This document shows positions 23,457 to 34,003 of a DNA stretch of 64,000 bases, one piece after another; within the stretch, counting starts at the first letter, position 1, and each line of letters starts with the position of its first letter. Below the pieces are notes generated by a model. The model saw only the letters and a program-made list of their open reading frames with translations. It had not been told where the DNA came from and made no database searches. The stretch spans positions 89,667,630-89,731,629 of the forward strand of contig NC_052357.1 in the NCBI RefSeq assembly GCF_009727055.1. Reading direction: 5' to 3'. The DNA comes from Benincasa hispida (Eukaryota > Streptophyta > Magnoliopsida > Cucurbitales > Cucurbitaceae). A program made the position numbers and the translations under genes.

Positions 23457-24024
23457 TTAGGTTTTGTCTCACCTCCAAAGCTCTATTCGTTCTTTGTCTC
23501 TGTCAAGTCAATGGAGATAGACCGTCGTCCATTAGGGTTTTAGTATAGTTTTCTGTCACGCACGGGCCATTCCAATCTGCCAGACCACACCCTCTGCCCA
23601 TGTGTGTGTTTGTGATCACCTCCCTACTGTCGTTCACAACAAACCAAAATTTGACCCATTGACAAGAAAATCGTCCGATCAGAAGGACTAGGCCGTCCCT
23701 TCGCAGATCCGCTCACCATCACTCATATTTGTTCATTTACATTTTCAAATCAGTTGTTTGTGGGTTTTGTTGTATACCTCTTTTAGGATCTTTGTTTTTA
23801 GCCCAAAAGTTCTTCGTAGGTTTTATTATCAATCTCTCTATAAGGATCTTTGTTTCCAACCCAAAAGTTTGTTTATGTTCTTCATGGGTTTATGTTTCCA
23901 GTTTACTTTCTATTTTGTTCTTCGTAGATGTTTGTTTCCATCTTAGATTTGCTGATTTATTTCGGAAGCTATCTTTACAAACTCAAGTTGTTCGCTACTC
24001 TACCACCTTGAGTTTGAGAAAGGG

Positions 24025-24189
24025 TATTAAAAGAAAATTAAGGTTTATTATTAATTATCATTATTATTTTTCTTTTTGGATATTTTTCATTTATGTATTT
24101 TCCATTAGTGATTTCTTGATATCTATTTATTGACTTTGTAAAAGGTTGATTATATACTCTGATTTATTCAATAATATACAAAATTAACA
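24025..24189 (+). repeat. 3' LTR of the TRIM-like element
   Basis: It repeats the 5' LTR with small substitutions and indels and follows a polypurine tract ending at 24024. Confidence 0.75.
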
Positions 24190-25950
24190 ATAAACATATT
24201 CATAATGTATCTTTTCTTGCATGAAAGTTATAATTATTATTTAATCATTTTTTTAAAAACTAGTTAAAACTAACTCTAATTAAAATTTACTTAAATTGTA
24301 TAAACTAAAAAATTTAAGACTTTTAATATTACATAGATTAAAGTAGATTGACATGCAAAGTATCGAGATGACATTTTAACCTTTAAAATATAAACGTTTT
24401 GGAGCTTTCAATTTCTAAATTACTAAGCATACCACTACTAATTAGTCGGGCTATATATATATATATAAAATTCTCTAAACTCGGTATTTTCTGTCAAAAA
24501 TACCTTTGAACTTTAAAAGTTTTAAAAATACTTTTAAACTTAAAAAAATATCATTGTCATCCGTTTTAAATGGAAAATGTTAAAATTTAGTTCAAAAATA
24601 CCTCTGAACTTTCAAAAGAATACTTTTAACTTAAAAAAAAAAAAAGCTTCAAAACTACCTTCAGTATTAGTATTTGAACAAATTTTAACACATATTGCAA
24701 AAATAACTTTAGAAAAAAAAGTCTAAAAGTACTCATACCCTTAGATGGTGTTCAAGTTGTTTAAAACTTTCTTAAGTTCGAAAAAAACTAATTTTAAAAC
24801 AATATAGATATCCTCATTTTTTATATAAATATTCTCATTTTTCTCTTAACTTTTTAGTTCTTAGTTTACACCAATTTTTTTAACAATCAAAATAAAAACC
24901 AAAATTTTAAGATAAAGCATAAAATTTAACAAAATTCTAAAATCAAATTCTCCTCTTAAAAATATATCAAAACGATAAATAATTATAAAAAATATATTTG
25001 GCTATTAACAGACACTCAACTACGTACAACATTCAAGTCCTAAAATCTCTTGGCGCTTCTTTTATTTCTTTCTTCATGTTATGGGACATATGCCTTAACT
25101 AAGTGTGTGGTTATATCTATTTATTTATTTTAGATAAACAAATGTCAAACAATTAATAAAAGAAAAATATTTAGGTGTAGCCATGACTACACCTATCTCC
25201 ATGTAACCTACTAATTACCAAATTAAAACCTACCACATGGTAATAAGATTGATTTTTTCAATCTTACCAAATTACCAAATTAAGTCCAAATATGAAAAAT
25301 CAAGAAGTAAGATGGTATTAACGGTTTCTGCTCATATATCAGTAAATGTATTTTTGAACTTCTTTTTGTTTTTATTTATTTATTTATTTATTTTTTAAGT
25401 TAAAGGGTATTTTTAACACAAAATACTATCATTTTTATCCAATAAGTAGAGATGTGCACAGACGAGGACAGGAACAGGAACGAGGAAGGTATTTCAATCC
25501 CCATGCCTACGAAATTCGCTACAGGGATAAGAGTGGGGATTCCCCGCCGAAAAAAAATCCCATTTGTATTCTTTTAATTTACTCATTTTATAAAATTTTA
25601 TATGTTAAATGGGTCATTTTCAATACAGTTTTATATTTAAAAATAAACACTATGAAATTTCTTAATAAAACAATAATATTTTATATGCAAAAATATAATT
25701 AAAATATCTAATCCTTTTCTATAATTTTTAAAAATTAAAATTTAAATATTATAAGTTTAAACTTTCTTAATAGTCTTATATATTAAAAAAAATATATAAA
25801 ATTAGAATATAATTGTTGAATCATTTTAGAATAAACTAACTAAATCTAATTATAATAAATTTACGGTGACTTTATTATAAACTCACATAATGTCAGTATA
25901 TAACAAATAATATATATACTATACATGAGAAAAATATATACATTCTTTGC
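24190..25950. other. AT-rich intergenic region with repeat remnants
   Basis: It contains (TA)n near 24453-24468, phrases of the type 'aaaatacctctgaacttt' repeated at about 24500-24660, and a GC-richer patch at 25450-25555 that resembles ends of hAT-type transposon relics. A perfect 8-bp stem (AGGTGTAG/CTACACCT) with a 6-base loop lies at 25173-25194. No gene was recognised. Confidence 0.4.
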
Positions 25951-25954
25951 AATG

Positions 25955-26640
25955 AGCTGTTCAAGATTGGAATCGCTCCTTCTTCTCCAAAGCTGGAAAA
26001 GGAGACTTATCAACAGTGTTGGTTAGTCACTTCAAACTTTTGCAATGAGCCTTTTTAAACTACCAAATATTTTTTGCGAAGAAATCACCATATCATTTTC
26101 AAGGTGGAAGATGAGTTTACCAAAGCTCTTGGTGGCCTTAGTTCCTCCGATTTAGAGGGATTTATACAAGCTTTGGTTGTCAAACAGGTCTGAAGAATAT
26201 TGAAAATCCCTGCTAAAATTCAACACTTTATTTGGAGATCTCTTCATAACCATCCTTCCTACAAGGACTTTGTTACAAAGGAAAGGCTTAAATATATCTC
26301 CTTACTTTCCATTTTGCAACGATGATCTTGGTCTCCTCTGTATGATTTTATTAACAATTAATGTGGATGCGGCGTAGAAAACCTAGCTCTACTTCTTCCG
26401 GCTTGGGTATCATTTGCACAGATTCAAAGGGTGATATCAAAGTTTTAGCTCTGAAACGTCTTTAAGTTTATTCTGAATTCACCCTCGGCTGAAATGAGAG
26501 CTATTTTGGAAGACATTCATCTTCCAGATTCATTGAGCTTTTCCAAGTTAGCAGTGGAATCGGACTGTCTACAAGTAATCAATTTACTTAATCGGAAATC
26601 TTTCTCTCATAGTGAGATTTAGTATATAATAGAGGCGATT
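25955..26640 (+). pseudogene. Decayed LINE (non-LTR retrotransposon) 3' fragment
   Basis: Frames interrupted by stops and shifts preserve three landmarks in LINE order. Near 25963-26010 a phrase like WNRSFFSKAGKGDLST matches the region after the reverse transcriptase. At about 26200-26310, IPAKIQHFIWRSLH followed by a KERL phrase matches the zf-RVT zinc-binding domain. At about 26480-26600, SAEMRAIL and VESDCLQVINLLN match the RNase H-like domain of plant LINEs. The reverse transcriptase itself is absent. Not functional. Confidence 0.65.
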
Positions 26641-26774
26641 TAGTGTAATTCTTCTAAATTCATTTCTATTTCTTATTGTTTATGTTAGTAAAAACTTGAA
26701 AACGGTAACCCTTTCGGGTTGTTAGGTTTAAGGTTTTATAGATGTCTATGATGTGTGGGAATTAAACAGACCGT

Positions 26775-27706
26775 GTTTGGTTGTGCATGAGAATAATAAA
26801 AAATGTGTTTGCGTTTAGTTATATAATTAAACATGAAAATCTTTTTATAATTATGATAGGTTAATAATTTAAAGAATAAACAATATTCAATATATCAATA
26901 AAAAGTTAATTACGAATCAATAATAATTGTAATTATAAATATTTGAAAACTAAATAACTTATGATTAAAATTAACCAATTAATGCATTTAATGAACGCCA
27001 TAATAATTATAATCTAATACTTAATTATTTTTATTATTAATTAAGTTCAACATTAGTAATTTTAATTTTAATTAAATAATATAAGAAAACATATTTTAAT
27101 GGACAATATATTATATAAAAAAATGAGATAAAAAATGATATATTAATAAAGAATACTAAAAAGTATTTTGTAAATATGATATGTTAATAATAAAAATTAA
27201 TCACAATAAAAGATTTCTTATAAATAATCAGTGATGATTATATGTTCATAATAAAAACTAAAATTAATCTCAATAAATAATTACTCGATTATTAACAAAT
27301 CAATAAAATAATAAATTATTATTGTTGAAAAAATGAAGTTAATACTAACTAAGTTTAACTAATCCTAGTGTTGGCTAATAAATTTATGTAAAATCAATTT
27401 TATTCATTTAATAATTTTTTATTATAAAAATAAGTTAAGATCTATTAAAATAAATATTTCTATTATTTCTATTAAATTTATATTAATTAATTAATTATAT
27501 TCAAAATGAAATTATATGTAAAATGAAAAATAGATAGAGAGGGGAAAAGAGAAAACTCACAGTTTTGGAGGGAATAGAAAACCTTATTTGTGGGAAATGA
27601 GGATGTCTGGAATAGCTTATTCCCAGGAAAATAGTTGAAAACTGTGAAATAAATATGAGAATTGGATACCTATGCCAATTTCCATACAGAAAATTCTCCA
27701 ACCAAA
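26775..27706. mobile_element. Possible AT-rich terminal-inverted-repeat element
   Basis: GTGTTTGGTTGTGCATGAGAAT near 26775 is partly mirrored by ATTCTCCAACCAAACAATT ending near 27707 (inverted GTTTGGTTG and GAGAAT). The 900 bases between are extremely AT-rich. No transposase or clear target duplication; tentative. Confidence 0.3.
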
Positions 27707-27713
27707 CAATTCG

Positions 27714-27900
27714 TGAGTGTGAAGATAGTCTTCAACTGGTATGAAACTTTATCCCTGTTATTTATCTTGTTTTGAGCATGCCGATAATGAGATTTATTTA
27801 CATAACTGTTTATGATGAATGTATATTGTTTGTATTTCGGTCACGGTGAGATTGAAGCGATCTAAACACCCTCATGGAACTCTCGGTACGAGATCCTTCA
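27714..27900 (+). repeat. 5' LTR remnant of copia element A
   Basis: Only the last 187 bases of an LTR that is about 2.1 kb in the sister element B are present, ending CCTTCA. Confidence 0.8.
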
Positions 27901-30347
27901 ATTGATTTCAGAGCTAGGTTCTAATACTCCAATTTCATTTGTTGCAACAAAATAACATATACATTGATGGTAGGTGCATTTCTACACTATTTTAATTGTT
28001 AAATCTGTTGTGGATGTACCAGATTAATGGATGTTTTTGGGATGAATAGCCTCGGTTTGTTTAAATCCTTTTACATTTACGGTTTTTTGTAAAGGCCCCT
28101 GCGTTTTTGGCATTAATAATCGTTATCGAGTCTGTATTCAAAGTTTGTTTGAAGTCTTGAGTCGTTCGTCGAAGTTCTGGGCAAAGGTTGCAACTCTTCG
28201 AGGAAGGAGGCGATCTAGGGTTGATCGCATCGTACAGAAGAAGTTCTACGCGATCGCTGTCCATCGCATCGTGAAGATGAAAGAGTACGCGATCGTGGTT
28301 GAATGCATCAGTTAAACGATGGGGAATGCGATCAAGAGTCGGTCGTATTAGGTTGACGATCAGACACGCGATCGTTGAGTATCGTTTAATGCGCGCGCGC
28401 GCTAGACGATCGTTTAGGTCAGCAAGTTTCATCGCTTAGTAACTAACTAAACGATCGCTTAGTAACTCAAGGTAAATCGTTTACCTGTGGTCGCGCTACA
28501 CGATCGCATGGACGATCAGGCTTCGCAGCCTTGTCGTCGTCTACGCAATCATTTACTTATGCTCCTATCGTCTAGTGTGCACTGAACGATCGTCTACCTG
28601 CTGGAGTTTGCTACAAGATGAAGACCTCCTGGTGGTTCAAGACCCGGTTCGCCTGAGAACTGGTTTGCTCGATGAAAAATGTAATAGATAGGGTTTTTCA
28701 TTCCGATTTTTTATTTTTTTTTGTAAAGGCTCATCCCAGTCCATTAATTCTTTGTTTATTACATGCAATGTATGTTTTATATGTCATATGGTATGAACAT
28801 ATAGTAAATCCCACCTTAGGTTATGCAATGGTCATGTATAATCTCTTTATTGTAATTGTTATAATTTAGAGAAACATGATTTAATTATGTAAGAGCATGC
28901 TCATGCATCATATAATATAAGAGTTATAGTTATGCATGCATAAAAAGCATTGACATGTATCATCTTTATATTATAATTGTTATAGTATAAGGGTGAATGA
29001 TAGCATGTTTGCTTGGTTGTTACGCGTTATATAAAAGTTATATATAGTAATGACCGGACAGCATGACACATAGGTTATTTTATAAATGTTATAAATGTCT
29101 CGTTGTGCGCAATAGTTTTAGTTGTTCCTTTTTAAAAGTTAAAGAGAAATTAGAACTAAAAGAAATAAAAAAGACATGCATGCACACTTAGGTTTAATTC
29201 ATGGTTTTAAAATGTTTAAAACTTGGATCACATAAACCTAAGATTACGGTTCTAATATGATTAGAAACCCTAAGGCTTTAATCTTTTAATCAGTTTAATA
29301 GGATTAAATTGGCTAATAAGAGGTTAAAGTATAGAAAATCTATCTATAAGGGACCTTTTGTCTAAGGCGGGTTCTGTCTAGGTTGGGGTATTTAAGTTGA
29401 CGGAAGCGTAACACCTCTACCTGGGAACTTACCTGGAAATGTGAATTAGATACATTTGATGCATGCATGCAAGTTAAGGACAGTCCATTAAAGTGTTTAA
29501 ATGTGACTACTTGAACTTGTTCCTATTTTATAGACAATCGTTGTTTATGAGCATAGTTTAAAAAGACGACTTAGACTAAAATCAGTAGCCGGATTGTCTA
29601 GGTTAATGAATCCCTAAGTAGAACATTCAGTGGGAAGTACTTGAGGTATAAGATGCTTCACTTAAACCTTTCACTTTTCTCCTAAATAGTCCATACCGTG
29701 AGATCTATCCTCAGCCTCGCGGCACCTTTGGCGTGTCCCCCCAATGGATGGTGTTTGGGTAGGTCAATATTAAGGCAGATAGAGAGAATGTTCATAGTAA
29801 GTGGGAGTAGGAAGTGCGACAACATATTCCTCGGTCTCGCTCCGTAGGTTGAATAAAGTTACTGACTGTGCATCGCACGAGGCACCCTGGGAGTGTCCCT
29901 TAAAGGATGACAGTGTTTGCGCGTTTCTTTATTTGATCTCCTGTAAGAGGATAAGCGTAACTTAGTCTCTTGTCCTAAATTGTCTTTTCTTATTGGTAAC
30001 GCATTAGGGGTGGGACATCTGCGCCATCAAAAGCGAGGGTTACACTTACGCAGAATTAGTTAATGGTTAACGATTCTGGAACGCGAAAATGTGGCTGTTA
30101 GGTTCAGTTTCCAAGAGTTGGTTTTGCCTAATGGTTTGAGCATAAGGTCTACATCCAACGAAGGGGCAACTGATCACCCCACTGGTGGCGTTTGTCTTGA
30201 CTCACACTGGGCAGCATCATTGCAAACATAAGAGTCTAAATAACTAGGGTACTTGAAACTGTTTACAAAACTGGTTGGTTAAAAGTGGTTTGAGCAAAAT
30301 TCTAATAAAGTTTTGTTTTTTTCGTATGTTCACAGCATATTTTTAAA
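27901..30347 (+). other. Untranslated leader of copia element A with palindrome arrays
   Basis: This 2.4-kb leader lies between the primer site and the gag ATG at 30348. Seven CGATCG motifs lie between 28251 and 28592. A 13-base box of form TATAA-NNG-TTATA starts at 28916, 28972, 29030 and 29081, with a variant at 28851. Two copies of a phrase like GGCACCNTGGGAGTGTCCC occur near 29722 and 29882. No protein-coding frame is supported here. Confidence 0.75.
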
Positions 30348-32138
30348 ATGGCATCAGCATACGTTAGCATTGCTAAGCGTGAAAACTTAATAGCGATAAT
30401 TTTTTCAACATGGAAAACATGATCACGACGATCCTAATCATCGAGGAGTCTCATGTTACTCTCACGGAGGCTTGTACTCATTATTCAGCTTCAAAAGCCC
30501 GTCGAGACAATGTTGGGGGTATAAACGAGTGATGGGACAAGGACGAATGAGAAGGCCCGACCTACATCCTTGGGAAGTTTCTGAAGTTTTGGCAGAATAC
30601 ATGAACGCCTATGGTCTCATCGTGTGAGATCAATTGGAGTCCCTACGGGGGATGTTTGGACACCGTCCTGGAACAGCTTATGCATGAGGCTCTTAAATTA
30701 GCATATCAACTCCAAAAATGGAAGAAAGGGCACACCTCTGTTCGTGAACATGTGCTTCAACATGATGGTGCCACTCAATGTGGGGATGTTGATGGGTCTA
30801 CCCATCGATGAGCGGTGAGTCCAGTGTTAGCAAAATTCGGGCATCTCATTCTGGAGAGGTTCTGCACTTTGGTTAGTAATGTGAAAATTCTTTAACACAG
30901 TGATAGTATAACCTTACAACTCTCCTCTAATAGGAGTTGCAGACAGTAGTCCAATCTTTACTGAAAAGTAAGGAGAGGCAGAAGGGTGAGGCAAATCTTG
31001 CTTCATCCTCCAGGACGTTCCATAGAGGTACGACCTCGGGAACGAAGTCTGCACCTTCTGCTTCTAACTCTACAAAGGGGAAGAAGAAGAAGGGTGATAA
31101 GGGAAAAGGGAAGGCACCTGTTAACCCACCGCCCGTCGCCCTAAGGAGGCATCCACAAGTTGCTAAGGGAAAGTGTTTCCACTGCAACTAAGATGGACAC
31201 TGGAAGAGGAACTGTCCTCGGTATCTGGAAGAGAAGAAAGCAACCAAGGCGGATAAAGGTAAATATGATTTACTTGTGCTTGAAACTTGTTTAGTGGAGA
31301 ATGATGATTCTGCCTGGATAATTGATTCAAGCGCCACTAATTATGTTTGTTCTTCTTTTTAGGAGATTAGATCTTGGCGATAGCTGGAGACTGGTGAGAT
31401 GACGATGCGAGTAGGCATCGGATACGTCGTCTCAGCTGTGGTAGTGGGGGGACTCCAGTTAGCTTTACATAATAGGTTTCTTATTTTACATAATGTATAT
31501 ATTGTTCCTGAACTAAAAAGGAACCTTATTTCTGTAAAGTGTTTATTACAATGTAAATATACTGTTTCTTTTGATTTGAATAAAGCGTTTATTCATAAAG
31601 ATGGTGTTTTTATTTGCACAAAAAATCTAGAATCGAATTTATATGTACTAAAGTCGTTAGCCATTAATTCCCTCCATAATACTGAAATGTTCAGAACTGC
31701 CGTAACTCAATCAAAACATCAACGAATTTCTCCAAAAGAAAATGCCCAACTTTGGCATCTACGTTTAGGGCACATCAATCTCAATAGGATTGAGAGATTG
31801 GTAAAGAATGGACTTCTAAGTGAGTTAGAAGAAAATTCTTTACTTGTGTCCGAATCTTGCCTTGAGGGTAAGATGACTAAACGACCTTTTACTAGAAAAG
31901 GTTCTAGAGCCAAGGAGCCTCTTGAGTTAGTACATTCTGACCTTTGTGGTCCTATGAATGTGCGAGCCCGAGGTGGCTATGAGTATTTTATCAGTTTTAC
32001 TGATGATTACTCAAGGTACAGGTATATTTATCTTTTGCAACGGAAGTCTGAATCCTTTGAAAAGTTCAAAGAGTTCAAGGCTGAAGTTGAAAATGCATTG
32101 GATAGACGGATTAAAACACTTCGATCAGATTGAGGTGG
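30348..32138 (+). pseudogene. gag-protease-integrase of copia element A, broken
   Basis: Gag starts at the ATG at 30348 and is full of frameshifts. Its CCHC zinc knuckle near 31170-31220 reads CFHCN-stop-DGHWKRNC, so a TAA interrupts it. Protease has WIIDSSATN (near 31315), where the active-site DSGA is DSSA. From 31399 an open frame of 244 codons covers the GAG-pre-integrase domain (LWHLRLGHINLNRIERL) and the start of the integrase core (HSDLCGPMNV, then TDDYSRY). The frame ends at TGA just before the gap. Reverse transcriptase is not visible. Not functional as assembled. Confidence 0.85.
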
Positions 32139-32728
32139 NNNNNNNNNNNNNNNNNNNNNNNNNNNNNNNNNNNNNNNNNNNNNNNNNNNNNNNNNNNNNN
32201 NNNNNNNNNNNNNNNNNNNNNNNNNNNNNNNNNNNNNNNNNNNNNNNNNNNNNNNNNNNNNNNNNNNNNNNNNNNNNNNNNNNNNNNNNNNNNNNNNNNN
32301 NNNNNNNNNNNNNNNNNNNNNNNNNNNNNNNNNNNNNNNNNNNNNNNNNNNNNNNNNNNNNNNNNNNNNNNNNNNNNNNNNNNNNNNNNNNNNNNNNNNN
32401 NNNNNNNNNNNNNNNNNNNNNNNNNNNNNNNNNNNNNNNNNNNNNNNNNNNNNNNNNNNNNNNNNNNNNNNNNNNNNNNNNNNNNNNNNNNNNNNNNNNN
32501 NNNNNNNNNNNNNNNNNNNNNNNNNNNNNNNNNNNNNNNNNNNNNNNNNNNNNNNNNNNNNNNNNNNNNNNNNNNNNNNNNNNNNNNNNNNNNNNNNNNN
32601 NNNNNNNNNNNNNNNNNNNNNNNNNNNNNNNNNNNNNNNNNNNNNNNNNNNNNNNNNNNNNNNNNNNNNNNNNNNNNNNNNNNNNNNNNNNNNNNNNNNN
32701 NNNNNNNNNNNNNNNNNNNNNNNNNNNN
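32139..32728. other. Assembly gap (590 N) inside element A
   Basis: The run of N replaces the rest of integrase, the reverse transcriptase, RNase H and the first 0.7 kb of the 3' LTR. By comparison with related elements this should be several kilobases, so the gap length is probably nominal. Confidence 0.95.
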
Positions 32729-34003
32729 CCGAGAGGTGTTCACACATAGTTGGACTATGTTGTATTGTTCATTAGAGAAATCAGTGGTACTTAAGAAGTG
32801 AGATGTAACTACAGGGGCAAAACAGTAAATTGGTCCAGCTGTACTTACGAGTATCTGTGAAGGGTCATCGTACTCATAATTGGTTATATCCGATGGACAC
32901 AAAAATATATCTGTGGTAAGAAAAGTTCAGATGTTGGTCTTTAGTGGAATCACTGATAGTTAACGGATGGTGGATCTCGTGGCTAAATAGTTTAGTCAGC
33001 TATTCACGTACCGTTGGAGCTTCGAGCCACAGGTCCATTAGGTCCCCTGGGTGGCTTGGATAAAGTCGAGAATCAGTGTTTGGATTAATTTGAAATATTC
33101 AAGTTTACAAGAGAAAGTTCAATTATATATGATATAATTGGACTGGTTAATTATATATGATATAATTGGCTAAATGTATGAGATACATTATTTTGGAGGA
33201 AATAAGATATAAATATGATTTATATCAAGTAGGGGAGAAAATGCTATAGTAGATATGTGATATCAAACTATAGGATATAAATATAATATGATTATATCTA
33301 TTAATTAATTGATTGATTAATTATGTGATAATTAATCCATTTTTACACGTTCGGACGTGGGTAGTGGGCATCGTCGATTATGGTAACCGATGGGTTAAAA
33401 ATGAAAAGAGATTTTCATTTTGGATAGTGCATTCAATATTTCGTCAACCGCCCAAAAGAATTCGTGAAACGATCGCCAGAGAGCCTATACGATAGTTGCT
33501 TCTCCGTCTAAACGATCGTCTACCTCACGATAAAGCTAAACGATCGTGTAGCTCCTCTATGCGATAAACACTTCTGCTATACGATAGCACTGTATTATCT
33601 CCCACTTGCTTATCGTCTACACGACTCGTTGTCCTTCGTCCTCTACCAAACTCACCAAAGCCCACCCTTTGGGTTTTCACTCCGAGAATACACGGGGTTC
33701 ATTAGTGGTGGTGTCGTCCCCGTTGCGACATTCATGTTCGCGTTGATCAGTTGTTGCAGTCGACATTCCCGCCGGGCGGTAAATCTGTTGGAGGGTTTTT
33801 GCTGCGTTCGAGTTCCAGAGTGTGAAGATAGTCTTCAACTGGTATGGAACTCTATCCCTGTTATTTATCTTTTTTTGAGCATGCCGATAATGATATTTAT
33901 TTGCATAATTCTTTATGATGAATTTATATTATTTGTATTTCGGTCATGATGAGATCGAAGCGATCTGAACATTCTCATGAAACTCTCGATATGAGATCCT
34001 CCA
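32729..34003 (+). repeat. 3' LTR of copia element A (first part lost in the gap)
   Basis: It runs parallel to bases 38194-39588 of the element B LTR: GAGAGGTGTTCACACATAG at the start, GATCG-type boxes near 33465-33545, and GAGATCCTCCA at the end. Confidence 0.85.

Larger units (their letters stand above)
23287..24189 (+). mobile_element. TRIM-like short LTR retrotransposon, complete
   Basis: Two related direct repeats, 23287-23443 and 24025-24189, flank an interior of about 580 bases. Directly after the left repeat comes TGGTATCAAAGTG, a primer-binding site for initiator Met-tRNA (usual form TGGTATCAGAGC). Directly before the right repeat is TTGAGTTTGAGAAAGGG, a copia-type polypurine tract. 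The left LTR opens TGTTAAAAGG and the right TATTAAAAGA. Flanking bases GTAAA and ATAAA match at four of five positions, fitting an aged 5-bp target duplication. The interior has no gag or pol, which together with LTR length under 200 bases defines a terminal-repeat retrotransposon in miniature. Confidence 0.8.
27714..34003 (+). mobile_element. Ty1/copia retrotransposon 'A', degenerate, with assembly gap
   Basis: The element has a 187-base remnant of its 5' LTR (27714-27900), a degenerate Met-tRNA primer site after it, a leader of about 2.4 kb, a broken gag-protease-integrase frame (30348-32138), a run of N (32139-32728) and a 3' LTR (32729-34003). The 5' remnant matches the end of the 3' LTR from GAGTGTGAAGATAGTC onwards. 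It is the same family as element B, whose LTR and leader it parallels throughout. The missing 5' part of the left LTR means target duplications cannot be compared. Confidence 0.88.

Noticed and set aside
28061..28432. 123-codon minus-strand frame in the leader of A
   Set aside because: It runs through the CGATCG boxes; the apparent protein is only translation of repeated palindromes.
28200..28600. CRISPR-like array suggested by repeated GATCG boxes
   Set aside because: Spacing and repeat sequence are irregular, the genome is a plant, and the boxes are parts of retrotransposon leaders.
31958..32902. Long frames across the first gap
   Set aside because: They consist almost wholly of N and carry no information.
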